Shown here: piece by piece, positions 12,201 through 20,964 of the stretch
How the letters are laid out: each line of letters begins with the position of its first letter
Position numbering within the stretch: the stretch's first letter is position 1
The notes under the pieces: generated by a model
Database searches by the model: none
Told to the model about the DNA's origin: nothing
The model's input: the letters and a program-made list of their open reading frames with translations, nothing else
Assembly (NCBI RefSeq): GCF_041296385.1
Contig: NC_091015.1
Coordinates: 53,448,345-53,512,344, forward strand
From: Aphelocoma coerulescens
Lineage: Eukaryota > Chordata > Aves > Passeriformes > Corvidae
DNA: 64,000 nt
Direction: 5' to 3'
Position numbers and translations under genes: made by a program

Positions 12201-14770
12201 TGTTTTTCCTTTGGTAGTTTTTTCTCCTAGAAGCTCTGTTTTGTCGGCTGCCATTGTCTTCCTCTTCACTCTCATTTTCTTCTCTGTCTTCTTTTTCTTC
12301 TCTGTCTTCTTTTTCTTCTTTGTCTTCTTTTTCTTCTTTGTCTTTCTCTTGCTTTTTGCTTTGAAGTCTGCTTGCTCTGCCAGTTTCCCTGAGGGGTTGT
12401 TTGTTAGTTGTCTTGTCCTTTACTTCATCTTCTGCAAGTGATAAAAAACAATTACATTGGGAAATCCATGCTGGCAGAATAAAGATTCATCAGAAAAGCA
12501 TGGGCAGCCAGGACGCACACCCTGGCAAATTCAAAGAGCATGTGCCTGTTGATCTCGATGGGCTCTGTGTTATGCCCTGTCCAAGAACCAGGCGTAACTC
12601 TTTGGTCGCGCAACTCCCATTTAAGACAGTGCAATTTAGCACATCAGTGACTTGTATGTGACCATAAGAAAACTGGAAATTAGTTACAAATACAAAAGCC
12701 CATCCATCAGACAGCACAGACAGATATCTCTCTGACCTGTAAACACACCAGAACAAAGGAAACAGAAATTGCAGTCTGTTACACAATGTGTAGTTTGCTT
12801 GTTGATGTGATGTCCTTGAAGGATGTTTACTTTTCAAGGCTGGGAATGGAGTTCTTCTATTTATAGAGAGAAAAGCTCAGGCAGTATCCGGTTTTGTTTC
12901 TTGGAGTTTTCTTTTATATTGGATGGTCTGTATTCAGAGAAGAAAAATACCAGGTAGCCTCTGAGAAATCTTTCATTCTTACTGGCATTGCAAACTAAAA
13001 TCTCTTCTTTCCAGAAGTGCTTCCAGCTTAAAGGATTGAAATGGAGCATGATTTAATTGCAGAATATTATGGAAAAGGAAAAAAATAACGTTCAAAACCC
13101 CCTCAAGTTTCTCCACCTCTTTCACTACCAAGTCTATTAAAATCAATAGTAAGTTTTCCAGAATATTCTGGCTTCCAATTTTCCAAAATTTCTAGCTGAT
13201 GAAGGTAAAGAGTTGGAGATACTGTTACAGAAGAAGAATATTGTGCTGGAATGGGATCCAGAGTGTAAAATGAGGAGCCTAAAAGGGGAGAAAAACAGAA
13301 GCAAAAAAGAATTTGAGCTTTTGCATTTTTGGTTTGGTGAAAAGCTAGAAATTAATAACAAGCTGATAGTTTCTGCTTGTTAGTGGCAAAAAATTTGTAG
13401 GCAGTGGCTGTCACATTTGACGCTGGAAATGAGAAGAAGCTTCCAACTATTTCTCAGGAGCCATTAGGAAGGTTTCAGTTATTATGTAATGGTCAATCTA
13501 AACTGAACTCTGGTCAATCATCTAGGTCAAAGGACCACCTCCTCTCTTTGGGAAAATGTTCATTTTGGATAGCTAATGATCTAACATTTTTCTTATTTGC
13601 AACCTATAAAGTGTTAGGTTAAATGTGAAACATTTATTTGTTACCGTTGTCTTACTGCCTCTTTTGCCTATATGGAAAAGGTGGATATGATTTTTTTAAA
13701 AAAAAATTAAATCCCAGTAGTTTGCTGTTTACTTTCTCATATTCTGTGAGTAATACAGACACAGTTGTGAACCATTTTTGCAGTAACAGCAACATTTGTA
13801 TCACCTATCCAGTGCTGTCACAGTCTTACCTCTTAGTTCTCTCTCTTTAGTTATAGTATACATGCAGAGTTAAAGGTGTTTTTAGTCCTGTCATGGCCTT
13901 TTCCTGATTTCCCTCACAGTCATAAGTCTCCCTTCAATCCATTTTCATTATTTTTTATTGTGGCCATGATTAATCAAGATCCCAGTGTATTATGGTCTAA
14001 GCAAGCATTACAGGGGGGGCAAGCAGGAACTCAGTACAGCGCAAAGCAGTCCCAGCCCTGCACAGGGTGGTGCTTTACTGCAGTGCCTGATTTACTAGGG
14101 ACTGATTCCCAAGTGATGTGGGCTCTGACAGCCTCCCACTCTGGGAACATGGATAAAAGAGGACAGAATGCTTAAGAATGGTGGTATACATACCACTATT
14201 GTAAGTCAAACCTCAAGGGAAAAATCTCCTTGCCTGCAAGTAGCTCGTGAAAGAGCTCATGTCGTAGAGCAAGTCACAAGTCAGAGAGAAAAAGAAAAGG
14301 TATCACCTCTTGTATTTCAAACAAGACCACATTTGTTAATCTCCACATTACCTTCTACCTACCTTCACTCTCTGTGTCAGTTTCAACTTGTCCGTCAAAC
14401 TCTATTCCAGCTGCAAAACAAAGAACAAAGAGTAATTGAATTTGTTGCTGGAATTTACACATGTGATGCTTTACACAGCTAACCTTTAAGTGCCAGCTGA
14501 GCTTGGCAGAACGTCCCTTATTCGATTATACATTATATTCTTTCCCTACAGCGATGCTCTTAATATTTACTTCAGTCTGGCAGACTGACAAAAGTTCCCT
14601 GCCCAAGCAAACTGAAATCATATGATTTTTGAGAGACGCAAAATGGTGTGCTCGGGAAGCCCCAAGAGGTTTAGTCAAGTATTTGGCAGCATGCAAACTG
14701 AAATAATCTCACAGTGATACCAACCATCTTCCAGGATGACCTGTAGAGCACTTTTCTTTTTCTTCCCCAT
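24..14770 (-). CDS. TMC2: TMC2, transmembrane channel-like protein 2 (5' part, 11 coding exons; 3' part outside the window)
   Basis: TMC2 is a multi-pass membrane protein. With TMC1 it forms the pore of the mechano-electrical transduction channel at stereocilia tips of inner-ear hair cells, working with CIB2/CIB3, TMIE, LHFPL5 and protocadherin-15 (family knowledge). Joining exons 14770-14725, 14410-14363, 12431-12044, 11312-11160, 9031-8941, 8017-7936, 7665-7559, 5739-5641, 2404-2262, 791-644 and 212-24 gives 498 codons without a stop, and every intron is GT-AG. Residues 1-161 are very Lys/Glu rich. Residues 162-270 match the TMC pre-membrane region ([36 protein letters not shown]). Membrane segments lie near 278-304, 364-385 and 455-479. 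I prefer TMC2 over TMC1 because of motifs such as [21 protein letters not shown] and [14 protein letters not shown], which I remember as nearly identical to mammalian TMC2. Mammalian TMC2 is about 900 residues, so a bit over half is present here. Confidence 0.96.
213..2261 (-). other. TMC2 introns 9 and 10 (213-643; 792-2261)
   Basis: Noncoding sequence around exon 10. No repeat family that I recognise, no other splice-bounded coding frame. Open frames here on either strand are short and show no protein similarity. Confidence 0.8.
644..791 (-). CDS. TMC2: TMC2 exon 10 (cytoplasmic loop between membrane segments 2 and 3)
   Basis: It encodes residues 386-435. A variable acidic stretch ([15 protein letters not shown]) is followed by the highly conserved [18 protein letters not shown] and [16 protein letters not shown]. 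In TMC1 the equivalent TM2-TM3 intracellular loop binds CIB2 (family knowledge), so this exon likely carries a main auxiliary-subunit contact. Acceptor ACGCAG, donor GTAAAC. Confidence 0.97.
2262..2404 (-). CDS. TMC2: TMC2 exon 9 (membrane segment 2)
   Basis: It encodes residues 339-386. [20 protein letters not shown] and WLKYRLP lead into the hydrophobic [21 protein letters not shown], the second transmembrane helix (about 364-385). Acceptor CTCCAG, donor GTAAGT. 143 nt: 47 codons plus TC, which exon 10 completes to Ser386. Confidence 0.97.
3280..3440 (-). mobile_element. CR1 LINE fragment, old and truncated
   Basis: The stretch reading CCCCCTGCTCAAAGCAG, then GAAAATCTC.AGGGATGGAGAT, then TTTGACCACC resembles the complement of a CR1 3' region as found in birds. 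No tail or target-site duplication is visible and both ends are diffuse, which suggests an old insertion in this TMC2 intron. Confidence 0.75.
4766..4792. repeat. (TTTG)n microsatellite
   Basis: Six perfect TTTG units plus partial ends, within TMC2 intron 8. Confidence 0.97.
5641..5739 (-). CDS. TMC2: TMC2 exon 8 (first extracellular loop)
   Basis: It encodes residues 306-338, [20 protein letters not shown] followed by [13 protein letters not shown]. This is the extracellular stretch between membrane segments 1 and 2, with the conserved [14 protein letters not shown] motif. It is 99 nt with phase 0 on both sides. The acceptor ends CTCCAG and the donor is GTAAGC. No ATG-initiated open frame marks it, so it was found by reading the reverse strand. 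Confidence 0.97.
5740..7558 (-). other. TMC2 intron 7 (1.8 kb)
   Basis: Noncoding. The first part (about 5860-6030) is very AT-rich and holds two exact copies of a 16-bp near-palindrome (5959-5974 and 6010-6025). Nothing else recognised. Confidence 0.75.
7559..7665 (-). CDS. TMC2: TMC2 exon 7 (membrane segment 1)
   Basis: It encodes residues 270-305: [10 protein letters not shown], then a hydrophobic run through [20 protein letters not shown] to VIIPE. Residues about 278-304 form the first transmembrane helix of the TMC fold. This agrees with mammalian TMC2 as I recall it. Acceptor TTTAAG, donor GTAAGC. Too short and split for a simple ATG-to-stop search to detect. Confidence 0.97.
7936..8017 (-). 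CDS. TMC2: TMC2 exon 6 ([13 protein letters not shown] motif)
   Basis: It encodes residues 243-270, including [20 protein letters not shown] and MKIKEVES, among the most conserved stretches of vertebrate TMC2. It forms the cytoplasmic lead-in to membrane segment 1. The acceptor is TTTCAG after a pyrimidine tract and the donor is GTAAGT. The exon ends after one base of codon 270, and exon 7 supplies GT to make Ser. Confidence 0.97.
8018..8940 (-). other. TMC2 intron 5 (0.9 kb)
   Basis: Noncoding, no repeat recognised. It contains only short chance frames. Confidence 0.75.
8941..9031 (-). CDS. TMC2: TMC2 exon 5 ([10 protein letters not shown] motif)
   Basis: It encodes residues 212-242, [20 protein letters not shown] followed by [10 protein letters not shown]. 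The [10 protein letters not shown] signature is shared by vertebrate TMC1 and TMC2 and lies in the cytoplasmic region before the first membrane helix. Acceptor AATTAG, donor GTGAGT. The 91 nt carry one leading base that completes Arg212 and then 30 full codons. Confidence 0.97.
9032..11159 (-). other. TMC2 intron 4 (2.1 kb)
   Basis: Noncoding. It contains a small perfect inverted repeat (10547-10556 with 10564-10573, 10-bp arms, 7-nt loop). Open frames up to about 114 codons show no recognisable protein. Confidence 0.75.
11160..11312 (-). CDS. TMC2: TMC2 exon 4 (Ser-rich linker and start of conserved TMC region)
   Basis: It encodes residues 161-212. A serine-rich acidic stretch ([18 protein letters not shown]) leads into the conserved amphipathic segment [20 protein letters not shown] and [14 protein letters not shown]. 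In TMC1/TMC2 the helices in this cytoplasmic part are part of the surface bound by CIB2/CIB3 (family knowledge). The acceptor is TTCCAG and the donor is GTACCC, slightly off consensus. The flanking introns are both phase 2 and the 153-nt length is a multiple of three. Ser clusters followed by Asp/Glu look like casein-kinase-2 type sites (inference only). Confidence 0.95.
12044..12431 (-). CDS. TMC2: TMC2 exon 3 (Lys/Glu/Arg-rich N-terminal domain with hexapeptide repeats)
   Basis: The longest exon in the window at 388 nt, with acceptor TTGCAG and donor GTAATT. It encodes residues 32-161, an uninterrupted highly charged and probably disordered or single-helix segment. Four tandem copies of a KED[K/R]EE hexapeptide lie in its first half, followed by basic stretches such as [14 protein letters not shown]. 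Mammalian TMC2 and TMC1 also have long charged N-termini ahead of the conserved region, so position and composition fit even though the residues do not align by eye. The last two bases AG join T of exon 4 to make Ser161. The plus-strand frames opposite it, rich in Phe and Ser, are reverse-strand shadows. Confidence 0.9.
12274..12345 (-). repeat. Coding minisatellite, 18-bp unit x 4 in TMC2 exon 3
   Basis: Four 18-bp units run end to end at 12274-12291, 12292-12309, 12310-12327 and 12328-12345. They differ from one another at only a few bases, mainly CTCT/CTTT and the two outer edges. On the coding (minus) strand each unit encodes one KED[K/R]EE hexapeptide, so copy-number change would stay in frame. 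Confidence 0.93.
14363..14410 (-). CDS. TMC2: TMC2 exon 2 (48 nt, acidic)
   Basis: A short exon with a strong polypyrimidine/TTTTGCAG acceptor and a GTAGGT donor. It encodes residues 16-32, [15 protein letters not shown] with split codons at each end. Both flanking introns are phase 1 and the length is divisible by three, so skipping it would keep the frame. I know no domain here. The identification rests on splice signals, phase agreement with exons 1 and 3, and the acidic, low-complexity composition expected of the TMC2 N-terminus. Confidence 0.75.
14411..14724 (-). other. TMC2 intron 1 (314 nt)
   Basis: A short intron between the start-codon exon and exon 2. Its right edge depends on the weak GTTGGT donor. 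Nothing else is seen in it. Confidence 0.6.
14725..14770 (-). CDS. TMC2: TMC2 exon 1 coding part (start codon)
   Basis: This encodes residues 1-15, beginning [15 protein letters not shown], plus the first base of codon 16. The ATG at 14770-14768 sits in GCTGCCATGG, a near-ideal Kozak context. An in-frame TAG lies at 14809-14807, so the reading frame cannot start further upstream in this exon. The end is inferred from phase: exon 2 needs one donated base, and G at 14725 followed by donor GTTGGT gives it. That donor is weaker than the others in the gene, so this is the least certain splice junction. The basic, lysine-rich start is not one I recognise from mammalian TMC2, whose N-terminus is known to diverge. 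Confidence 0.7.
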
Positions 14771-14830
14771 GGCAGCCTCCCGTCTATTGCACAGACACCG
14801 TAGCTGCTACGCTGCATACACACCCCAGTC
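14771..14830 (-). other. TMC2: TMC2 5' UTR (proximal part; true 5' end not visible)
   Basis: The bases immediately upstream of the ATG contain an in-frame stop (14809-14807) and no convincing splice acceptor near the ATG, so at least this stretch should be transcribed leader. I cannot see a transcription start, a TATA box at a sensible distance, or a CpG-dense promoter here. The right-hand boundary given is nominal. One or more untranslated exons could lie further right, for example near the CpG-enriched patch at 21889-22260. Confidence 0.45.
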
Positions 14831-16505
14831 ATACACAGGTTACTCTCTCTTCCAGTGCCCATGTGCTTGTCTTCTCGGCATTGCAGACAGATGGGCCCGT
14901 CCAGCTGTCAGCGACCTCTTGCTCATGAGCCATGAGAACAGGGAGGGGTGGGAGAGGCAGGAAAAACCTGGGCTCTGCCTCAGCCCACCCAAACACTTTC
15001 CCTTCTTCTCCCTTCTCCCTGTGAAAAAAGCACCTGTTGGCATTACATTGCATTTCATTATTTAAACATGAAGGAAAGCCCTTTGGTGGGTACTTGGTGG
15101 TGTCGTATGAAACACAGACACAAGTCACGTCTGGTTCTGACATAAGCATGTGGCTGGAGGCTTTCAAAGGATCAATTTTCTTAATGCCATATTCTTTACT
15201 GACCTGAGTCAATCTGTGTAACCCCGTTAGTCATTCTCCTGCATCTTATTAAATCTCTCAGCCAGTGCACTTTGGGACACAGCTGTGGGTCACCTTTTGT
15301 CCTCCATGCGTGTCCCTTGGAGGGGACTCATGAGCTAATAGATGCAGCAAGGAGTCAGGAGTCAGGATACGAGGATCTCTCTTTCCTTTGCTCCTCTATT
15401 CTCTGTGACCTTTGCATACTCATTGAGCTTGCTGGTAAAATAGGATAGATTTTCCTTCTAGGTGCTCTGAGGCTTAATTAATTAATGTGAGACCCTCATT
15501 TGGAAGGTCCTTTAGTACCACAAAGTATTGAATTGCATGTTGCAGCTTGCTGTTTTTCAGTGGGCCAAGAATAGGTTTGTCTGAGCGGTCTCCAGAGTAA
15601 AACCGGCACTGTCTGCCTCAGCTGTAGCATCCTCAGAGGGCAAACCTCAGGGGTTTCCCAAAGGGAGAGCTTACCCTCACACCATCTGCAGCACACACGT
15701 GCTGCAGACCCTTGGCTTGCACAGGAGTCCCTCGAGGACCTGGCATAATGACTTTTTTTCCAGAGATTAACAGGGAGAGTGTTAATTCCTTCCTTTCCTC
15801 CCAAAAGAGAGGCGTGTTGTGGAGATCAGCTTGAAGCTGCCATTGCCACTGGCGCATGCTGATGACTCTGGCTTTGGATCAGTTGTAGTGACTGAGGAGG
15901 TGCCAGCCCGAACCTCCCTCTGCTGCTTTTTGCTCACTGAATTTGGGTCCAAGGGCACCTTTCAAGTATTTCAAGTCCAATCTCATGGATTGTTTGATCT
16001 ATGTTTGACTTTAGCTCAGCTCTCCTGAGCTTAATACATAATGTATGGTATATGCCCATACATTATTAACAACTCTAACCCTACAAGTTCATTGCACAGG
16101 GCATTTTCACTGTGTATTCCCTACACCAGTGAGCTTGACTGGGTCTGAAGACAGTGCTAGTGCTTTTTGAAGGTGTTCCCAGTGAATGAGTTTCACCTGT
16201 AGCTCTATATGTTGATGTGGTTTGTTTCCAGTGTGATGGCTAGGTCATTGAATTAATACTGCTCGAGGAAAAAAGGAGAAATTCCCAGCTGCTGGAGGCT
16301 ACTGGACAGATTTTCTGCAGGATACTTCAGTTGCCTCAGCCCCAAGCATCTCTTTCCCAAACAGAGGATCTAGGGACCTTCTAGTAAAATGAAGATCAAG
16401 TTTCTGAAGAATCTTGTGGCAGGAGGCAAAAGGGCTGTGGATGCTCATCACACCTCACCCTCTACCCCTCCAATACTGTACTCAGTGATAACACTGCTTC
16501 TGCTT
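14831..16505. other. Upstream flank of TMC2, no gene seen
   Basis: Proximal upstream DNA between the TMC2 start codon and the first CR1. It may include an untranslated first exon and the promoter, but nothing here is decisive. Open frames up to 127 codons on both strands overlap one another and show no known protein. Confidence 0.6.
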
Positions 16506-16800
16506 CATGGAATCACAGAATGGTTTGGGCAAGAAGTGACCTTTAAAGGCCATCTGTTCCAACTCCACTGCATGAGCAGGGACATCTTCGACTAGACCAG
16601 GTCGCTCAGAGACTCGTCCAACCTGATCTTGACTGTTCCCACGCAGGAGGCATCCACCACCTCTCCAGGCAACCTGTGCCAGTGTTTTACCACCCTCATT
16701 GTCAAAAACCTTTCTCTTTGTACCCAAGCTAAATTGGCCCTCTTTTAGTTTAAAACCATTACCCTTTGTCCTTTCATGGACCTTACCCCTTCTTTCCACC
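16506..16800 (-). mobile_element. CR1 LINE 3' fragment
   Basis: It begins at the GGAATCACAGAATGGTTTGG block, the complement of the CR1 3' terminus and octamer tail. It continues with typical CR1 blocks: TCCAACTCCACTGCATGAGC, GACTAGACCAGGTCGCTCAG, CATCCACCACCTCTCCAGGC and TTTTAGTTTAAAACCATTAC. The element is truncated at its 5' end near 16800, as most CR1 copies are. It contains no usable reverse-transcriptase frame. It lies about 1.7 kb upstream of the TMC2 start codon. Confidence 0.92.
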
Positions 16801-19800
16801 AAGGCATGCTCAGATGCTTTTTGCATGCTCAAGGTCTGCTTATGTGAGCATCTCTTTGGCAGAGTTGAGTGTCCTGGTTTCTACCCCACCAGAGAGCCAC
16901 TGATTCACCCATAATCTGCACTGGAGTTGGGACAGCTGCAGGCTCCAAGCCTGCTTGTGCCACTTGCAATACCCATAGGTATCAAGTACATGATTTTGAA
17001 AAATGATGGGGACTGCAAGTTAATTTTATTACCAGAACGTGTGGCCAGGTAATACCTCTGTCTCCTGCCCTGAGCTGAAACACCTGCTCTTTGATTTCGC
17101 AATCTGTTCACAGCAGTCGGGGCAAGGTGTGGTGTTTCCACAGCAGTCACAGAGGCCCTGGGCACCCCTTGCCACATGGGGGGATAAGGCTGCTCTGCAC
17201 TCCTCTCACAGTGGGAGTGACAGATGAGGGGTGCCAGTGTATGGGACAGAGCAGGAACAGGGGCTGTTTGACATAGTTCCCATGAAGAAACACATCAGTA
17301 TGGATGAGCATACTTGCAATAAGCTCTGCTTGGTTGTTGCTTTGCTCCCCTGTACCTATACTGCCAAAGATAGTAGGACTGGCCATGAAAAAACAGTACT
17401 ATTACAGGCTGGGTGGCAGCATTTCACTCTTGCAAAGGTAGAGACCTCTATTTTTCATGCTTCTGGCTCCATTGGACTCCATCCCATGGAGAGGAGGGAG
17501 CATGGCAATTATTTCCTAATGAAGAGTGTTATTAAAGTGTCTGCCCAAGAACTTACCCCTAAGGAGAAATCCCTACATTATCTTTCCAACTCAGCCTGTG
17601 GTGTAACAGACCCTTTGCATATGATATGCTGCTCCCTTTGCCTCAGAGTCTCAAGAGAACTAAATAACCTACTCCATCTGATTCTGTCTGACTCCTCTGG
17701 AAGTGATGGTCCCCCTGAGGCTGATGTGAAGTCACACAAGCATGATGAGAAACCTTGGAATCCTGATTCTTTGTTGTACATGTCCTTCGGGGAACATGTG
17801 GCAGACTTGCAGAGTACCATCACTTTTGGGGTGGACCAGGTAGTGCTAGAGGCTGTGATGCAGAGAAAGGCTGGGCAGCAGAGCCTGGGGAGGAGAGGAG
17901 TGGGATTCATTGTAACGAAGTGGTGTCATGAAAGCTGAGACCAAGAAAAAGTGCAAAAGGGCTAGGTTGTCTTGCCAGCCTTGCTTGCCTTGTTTTTTGG
18001 TAAGTGCAGAGAAGTCTGTAACTTCCCCCCTCCAGTCAGGCTGGTGGAGATCTTGCCGTACCTCTGGGCTGGTTTTGCCTGTGTGATAGTCTGCTTGTAG
18101 TTTGTGGACACTGAATAGCGTTGGCCAAAGAAGAAAAGATATTGCAGCATCGAATTATTCATGAGTAAAAAAATTTATGGTGGGATATTCTGTAAAATGC
18201 TGTGTGTGAAGTAAGAAAAATATATTTCACATTCTTTTGACACCCGTCTTTGATGGCAGAAGGTGCTCCATTAAAGGAAAAATATACACAAAAATGTTAC
18301 AGCAAGACCCCAGCATGGCAGGCCTGGGAGAGCAGTAAGGCATCTCATGGGCTGCGAGGGAGGGGGCACATGAGGACTTTCCATGTCTCTGTGTGTGTCC
18401 ATCAAACAGATGACAGGTCTGTGCAGGGCTCACCAGAACTTGCATAGTCATACAATGAGGAATTCATCAGCAGTTCTTCAGCACCAAGCACACCACCATC
18501 CTCAGTTTATGAGCCTGATTTTCCTAAGAGGATAAAGTGTCTTGAGGGGCTTAGGATTTCTTAGGATTATAGACTGGGGGGAGGAGATTAATGGATGAGT
18601 CTTTTACCTCTTGAGTTATTCCACACAAGGTGTGAATAAGTAATGCACAGCCACGAATCCAACTATTACTTATGTAAATGTCATGTGTATGCAATCTATG
18701 GAGTTGTAGCACAAATATATTTTAGTGTACTATTTATTATTTTTCTCCTCACACTGATGATGACTGACACTATATTATTTGGCAGTTTTAGCATAGGAGG
18801 ACATTGGGTGTCCCACACACGTTCAAGTGTTAAATAAAAAACAGTTGTGTTATGGAGAGAGGGTAACTGAATCCTGGAAGCACATACAACATACTTGTAA
18901 ATGCTTAATGAGCTAGTGTTTCTCCCTTTCTTGCTTTCTGATTAACATAGGGCTTTAGCTAATTAATCCACGGATTACATTTATTCAATATTCATCTCAT
19001 CTATAAGTAATCTTTACTTTAGAGGGTTTTCAAGCAATAATATTAATACCTGACCTGTGTGTGGATATTTTGATGAGGGCTTAAAACTTGTGAATTGCCG
19101 GAGCCAACTTTAATGCTATATTTGAGAGAGACATTTAAAAGTGAGAGATCACTTCCAAATGCTTACTTGGTTCTGTTGAACTGTTAAAGAAAATGAAATT
19201 ATTTTAAATAAACCCAAACCAGCCATAATCATGTTTTCCAGGGTCTCTCAGGCATGCTTCATAAAACTGGATTCAGCTCAGCTGTGATCCAGCCTGACTT
19301 TTGACCATATCAGAGTTCAACTTCACAAAAACAAATTTCTTACAAAACCATGAAAATCCACCAGGGCTACATGTTAAACTGAGCATATATCTATGCAGAG
19401 GTCATCCTTGCCCTCATGTGATCTCTGCAATGCTGTAATTTTACGCTGTACTTCGGTACCAGGATCTGGAGTGAACTCTGACAGAGCAGCATGGAAATGC
19501 TCAGTAAGTAAGGGCTCACCTGTGGCATTAACTGCAAACACAAGGGAAGAAAGCCTCATTATCTTGACATAATCTGGGAAAGAAATTTTTCAGCTATTTG
19601 CAGACTTTGAAAATAACCCTCTGGCTCCTGCAGAGAATGGTAGGTCTGGGCTGTGGCTGAAGGCAGTAAAGTGGTGCCAAAGATATGTCCTATGCCGTTT
19701 GTTCAGGGTGGGCATTAGTTACTTGTAAGGATGACAAAGTCCCGCTGGAAGAAGTTGTACAAGACTAATCTTGTGGTGTTGGGGATGCTCAAGTCAGTGC

Positions 19801-20943
19801 CTTGTTGTCTTGTGCTTTGCCCATGAAAATGACTTTTATCTGTGTAATCCCAGCCCAGGGTGTGAAGCAGAAGGTCCTCAGGGACATAACTATTGCTTTT
19901 TTATTACTTTTCTGCTGCTATTTCATAACCTCAAGACACAGTTGGGAATTTGCTGTGAAGGAACACAACAAGCTTTGTTAGCCATTAGCCTCTTTTAGCT
20001 GAAGAACTGTCACAGAACTGCTAGTTCAGGTGTCCTGCCAGGAATAACTAAACCAAAACGGGGAGGATGTGCACCAGCAGATCCTGGAGGTGTGCTGCCT
20101 CAGAGAGATATCTTGGAATGTCAGATCAATCATAGGACAGAGACCCTCAGTCTTCCATAGTCTTCCACTGATAGTGTGTGTTGCCCCTGTATCATCCCTC
20201 CTCATTGCTGACATTTATGGGGACAGGCTTTGAGGAGAACAGGTTCTTGTTCATCCAAAAAATGGCATGCATCATGATCCTTTAAACCTGGTACTGCATG
20301 AGTAGCTAAGTGGCATTGGAAAAACTGTTCTGATTTCTAACCAGATACAGACACCCCTACCCAACTCCCACACTCCTTTTAGGGAATGGAGGCAACACAA
20401 GATTTTTGCCATTTTTGCATTACCCCACTTACGCAGAGTAAATGAAATCCAAAAATGAAGTTCTCGTGAAGTTTCCAAGGACAAGAACAGAAAATTATTA
20501 AAACAACAAACTTCTGGACTAATCTAAAGTATGAAATGAGTCAACACACTCATGCAGGACTTAAATGGAGAATGATTCTTTCATTAAGGATTTATATGAA
20601 AAGACTTGTCACTTAGAGAATGTATGTGCAAAACCAAGAAGAGACCAGGTTTTTTCTCAGATTCTGAGGTAGGAGGGGTTTTTTTTTGAGGAACATTTTT
20701 GCCTGTCTCCTTTCCTACCTTATACTCCTGCTATTGTGGAGGAAAATTTCAGCATGGTCCCCTCAGCTTTGTAGGAGGTGCCTGAAAGGACATAAATGAA
20801 GGTCACAGCATGGGAAGATCCTGAGAAGAACACCCTTCACAGGAGCTGATCCTTTTATATTGACTCCTGTCCAGCCCCTCCAGACATGGAGGGGTTGCTG
20901 TGCTGGATTTCTCCTTCTTTTGTCCTGGATCTGAGAGGATTTC
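16801..20943. other. Noncoding upstream DNA with one 235-codon open frame
   Basis: No repeat or exon recognised. The plus-strand frame at 17231-17938 is the longest in the window, but it has no recognisable domain and no convincing splice or promoter context, and is treated as chance. Confidence 0.6.
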
Positions 20944-20964
20944 GGGGGGGGGGGGGGGGGGGGG
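20944..20964. repeat. Poly-G run, 21 bases
   Basis: An uninterrupted run of 21 G, flanked by TTC and AACC. Its true length is doubtful because such tracts are error-prone in sequencing and assembly. Confidence 0.95.

Larger units (their letters stand above)
11313..14362 (-). other. TMC2 introns 2 and 3 (12432-14362; 11313-12043)
   Basis: Noncoding sequence flanking exon 3. I recognise no repeats, and no extra exon is needed because splice phases match directly from exon 2 to 3 to 4. Confidence 0.75.

Noticed and set aside
12044..12345. Possible CRISPR-like or satellite array because of regular short units
   Set aside because: The units are contiguous without spacers and lie in a coding exon of a vertebrate gene; it is a coding minisatellite.
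12127..12441. 104-codon plus-strand frame rich in Phe, Ser and Val, looking like a membrane protein
   Set aside because: It is the exact reverse strand of the Lys/Glu-rich TMC2 exon 3; GAA/AAG codons read backwards give TTC/CTT, hence the Phe/Leu/Ser bias.
24..14770. TMC1 as the identity of the minus-strand gene
   Set aside because: TMC1 shares [10 protein letters not shown] and [14 protein letters not shown], but its remembered sequence differs at [29 protein letters not shown] and GSGYLIFWAVKRSQ. The window has the TMC2 versions in every one of these places.
16482..16832. 116-codon minus-strand frame
   Set aside because: Falls on the CR1 3' fragment; not a host gene.
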